This document shows, one piece after another, positions 61,878 through 64,000 of a stretch of 64,000 nucleotides of DNA (position 1 is the stretch's first letter; every line of letters begins with the position of its first letter). Location of the stretch: NCBI RefSeq assembly GCF_021917145.1, contig NC_061067.1:3971889-4035888 (forward strand), given 5' to 3'. Under the pieces are notes generated by a model. The model was not told where the DNA came from. It did no database searches and worked only from the letters and a program-made list of their open reading frames with translations. Both the position numbers and the translations under genes were made by a program. This stretch comes from Hypomesus transpacificus (lineage: Eukaryota; Chordata; Actinopteri; Osmeriformes; Osmeridae).

Positions 61878-62240
61878 AGCTCTGCTACACCTCTATCTTC
61901 TGTAGCTCTGCTACACCTCTATCTTCTGTAGCTCTGCTACACCTCTATCTTCTGTAGCTCTGCTATGCCTCTATCTTCTGTAGCTCTGCTATGCCTCTAT
62001 CTTCTGTAGCTCTGCTACACCTCTATCTTCTGTAGCTCTGCTATGCCTCTATCTTCTGTAGCTCTGCTACACCTCTATCTTCTGTAGCTCTGCTACACAT
62101 CTATCTTGTGTAGCCCCGCTACACCTCTATCTTCTGTAGCTCTGCTACACCTCTATCTTCTGTAGCTCTGCTACGCCTCTATCTTCTGTAGCTCTGCTAC
62201 ACCTCTATCTTCTGTAACTCTGCTACACCTCTATCTTCTC
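61878..62240. repeat. 26-bp minisatellite, about 14 copies
   Basis: The unit AGCTCTGCTACACCTCTATC plus TTCTGT is repeated about 14 times. Variants are ACGCC/ATGCC for ACACC and one CCCCGC unit. It abuts the SINE that follows. Confidence 0.92.
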
Positions 62241-62274
62241 CACTCTCCTGTTCTGGAATCCTCCCCACTCGACC

Positions 62275-62400
62275 CGGGGAGGGTAAAGCTCAGTAGTCAG
62301 AGCTTTTCACTGCAGATCAAGAGGTTGCAGGTTCAAATCCCCCTTGTACAGTACACCGCTTTGGATAAAAGCATCAGCTAAATGAATAAAGAAATGAAAA
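62275..62400 (+). mobile_element. tRNA-derived SINE
   Basis: The head has AAGCTCAGTAGTCAGAGC (box A region) and GGTTCAAATCC (box B), as in a tRNA. The tail CGCTTTGGATAAAAGCATCAGCTAAATGAATAAA is the GGATAA-AGC-TCTGCTAAATG motif common in fish SINEs and related to the tails of the two SINEs near f13a1. Confidence 0.75.
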
Positions 62401-62764
62401 CAACTCTTCCACTTTCCTCTCTCGTCCCATGCCCTCCTCTCACATCTCACCTTCTAAGGAAGATAAATATCTTCATCATAATCATCATCATCATCTCTAT
62501 CATGTCTCCCAGATACAGGATTGTTTCTCTTGGGTTTCTGCTGCCTGTGTGTGTGTCTGTGTGTGTCTGTGTGTGTGTATATATTAATCTTCGCCTCTTG
62601 TTTGTCTCTCTATTCCCAGTACTATCCTCCTTCAATTCATTGTGACCTTTCAGGATAGATCTGCAAGAATTTTTCTCTCTATCTCCATTTCTCCTTTCTC
62701 TGTCTCTTCCCTGGATCTTTCCTGCTTGCCCCTCTCTATAACCTTTTCTGACAACCTTCTCTCT

Positions 62765-62875
62765 CCCTCTCTCTCTCTCTCCCTCTCCCTCTCTCCCTCT
62801 CCCTCTCCCTCTCCCTCTCCCTCTCCCTCTCCCTCTCCCTCTCCCTCTCCCTCTCCCTCTCCCTCTCTCTCTCTC
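62765..62875. repeat. (CTCTCC)n hexanucleotide tract
   Basis: About 15 copies of CCCTCT, giving an apparent (GE)n or (PS)n frame. Confidence 0.95.
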
Positions 62876-64000
62876 TCTTCCCCCTCCCCCCCGCTCTCTC
62901 TCCTTGTCTGACACAAACACAGGTTTTCTTCATGTTAGCCACTAATTGTCTGCTGGTCTGACAAAGAAGTGCAGAGAGGAACAGACAGATTTTTTGCTTC
63001 CTCCTGGAGCAAAAAATACAGACGTACAGGCTATTATACTCCCTGCTTCCCTTCCCTCTTCTCGCCCTCTCAGTCAGCCAGTGACCCCTGACCCCTGTGT
63101 TCTGAACAAAGTCTTCAGAGACGGGGAAGTTGGGGTGACAGCACTTGGATAGCATGTCTTTGTCAGTGTTGTTTGTAAATTATGATTGTTGAATGTGTCA
63201 CAGTGTTGGTTCTGTTTGTCCAGCTGAATGTGAAATATGCTGGAGATAGGGGAGGGGAGGGGGGGAGAGAGTTACAGAGAAGAGAGAGAGGGAGAGAGTT
63301 TGTCAGTATTTGACTCTGGATTCTGTTCTAATTACTGCATTGATCCAATCTCAGAATGGCCCTCAGCCTCTCTACCTCTTTTCATCCCTCTCTCCTTCAC
63401 TCACTCCACACCCCGCGTCTCTCTCTCTTCTCCTTTCTTCCCTCCCTCTTCTGTCCTCTCTCTCCTGCCCTCCAGATGTATCTTTGGGTAAGGACCATCT
63501 CTAGTCCTCAGAGATCGAACCTAATCAGTAGACACTCATCTTTCTCCTCTCCTCTCCCTCTCTGTTTCCCCTCACATTCCACCATTTCCTCTCCTTTCTC
63601 AGCCACCTAGTCTCCTTGCTTCTTGTCTTCATCATGTCTCCCTCCTCGTTTCCTCTCCTCCCCCTCCCCTTCTCGAAAACACTTACCACAGTGGAACAAC
63701 AACCTCTTTCCTCTGTATCACACAGCATACTTCACAAACAACAAAAGCACTTATTACCCCCCTCTCAAATTCAATCCATTCCATAGCCCTCTCACCCCAT
63801 CGTACTCCACCTCTCATCGCCTTCCTCTCACATTTTATCACATCCCCAGATGGGTGGATGAGGCGAGGAGAGGTAAAATAGTGTAGTAATAGCTGTCTAA
63901 ATACCGGTAGATCACTACTATTCATTTGACACTTTCTCTCTTCTGCTTGCTCTTTTCTCCTCCTCTCTAACCCTCTCTCTCAGTCTCTCCCATTTTTCTC

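Overview
The window is nuclear DNA of a ray-finned (teleost) fish. The evidence is the presence of vertebrate genes split by short GT-AG introns, very dense CA/GT and GA/TC microsatellites, and tRNA-derived SINEs of a type common in fish. I cannot name the species. No prokaryotic gene, CRISPR array, rRNA or tRNA gene was seen.

Layout. (1) About 1-11,060 is mostly repeat-rich non-coding DNA, probably intron 1 of a minus-strand zinc-finger gene. Its first coding exon (11,062-11,101) encodes the FOG/NuRD-recruiting N-terminus MSRRKQ. (2) 15,369-33,877 is a head-to-tail tandem duplication of one gene, the transglutaminase coagulation factor XIII A chain (f13a1). Copy A has CDS 18,335-23,275 and copy B has CDS 27,356-32,764, both on the minus strand. 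I traced 15 coding exons in each by reading frame, splice site and phase. Copy A joins into an uninterrupted 727-residue frame with Cys/His/Asp at 321/380/403, the same spacing as human FXIII-A 314/373/396. Copy B keeps the triad, but a 280-bp hAT-like element sits exactly at the end of one exon. That element separates the exon from its original donor and brings in a stop, yet it also offers a frame-preserving new donor. (3) 34,289-34,432 is a near-perfect palindromic MITE. (4) 35,200-41,765 is nrn1 (neuritin/CPG15) on the plus strand, with three coding exons, 142 residues, and a perfect CRE upstream. (5) 41,765-64,000 has no recognisable gene. It holds long TC/CA tracts, several minisatellites, a probable LINE tail and a SINE.

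How the parts relate. f13a1 and nrn1 are neighbours in human 6p25 as well, which supports both identifications. Here f13a1 is duplicated and divergent (head to head) from nrn1, whereas to my recollection the human pair lies on the same strand. The two f13a1 copies are a patchwork: about 1.5 kb including introns is almost identical, while the activation-peptide exon and parts of the core have diverged. That pattern suggests gene conversion. The main novelty in the window is this young duplicated clotting-factor locus, with its conversion tract, remodelled exon and copy-specific transposon insertions. I found no new multi-gene system.
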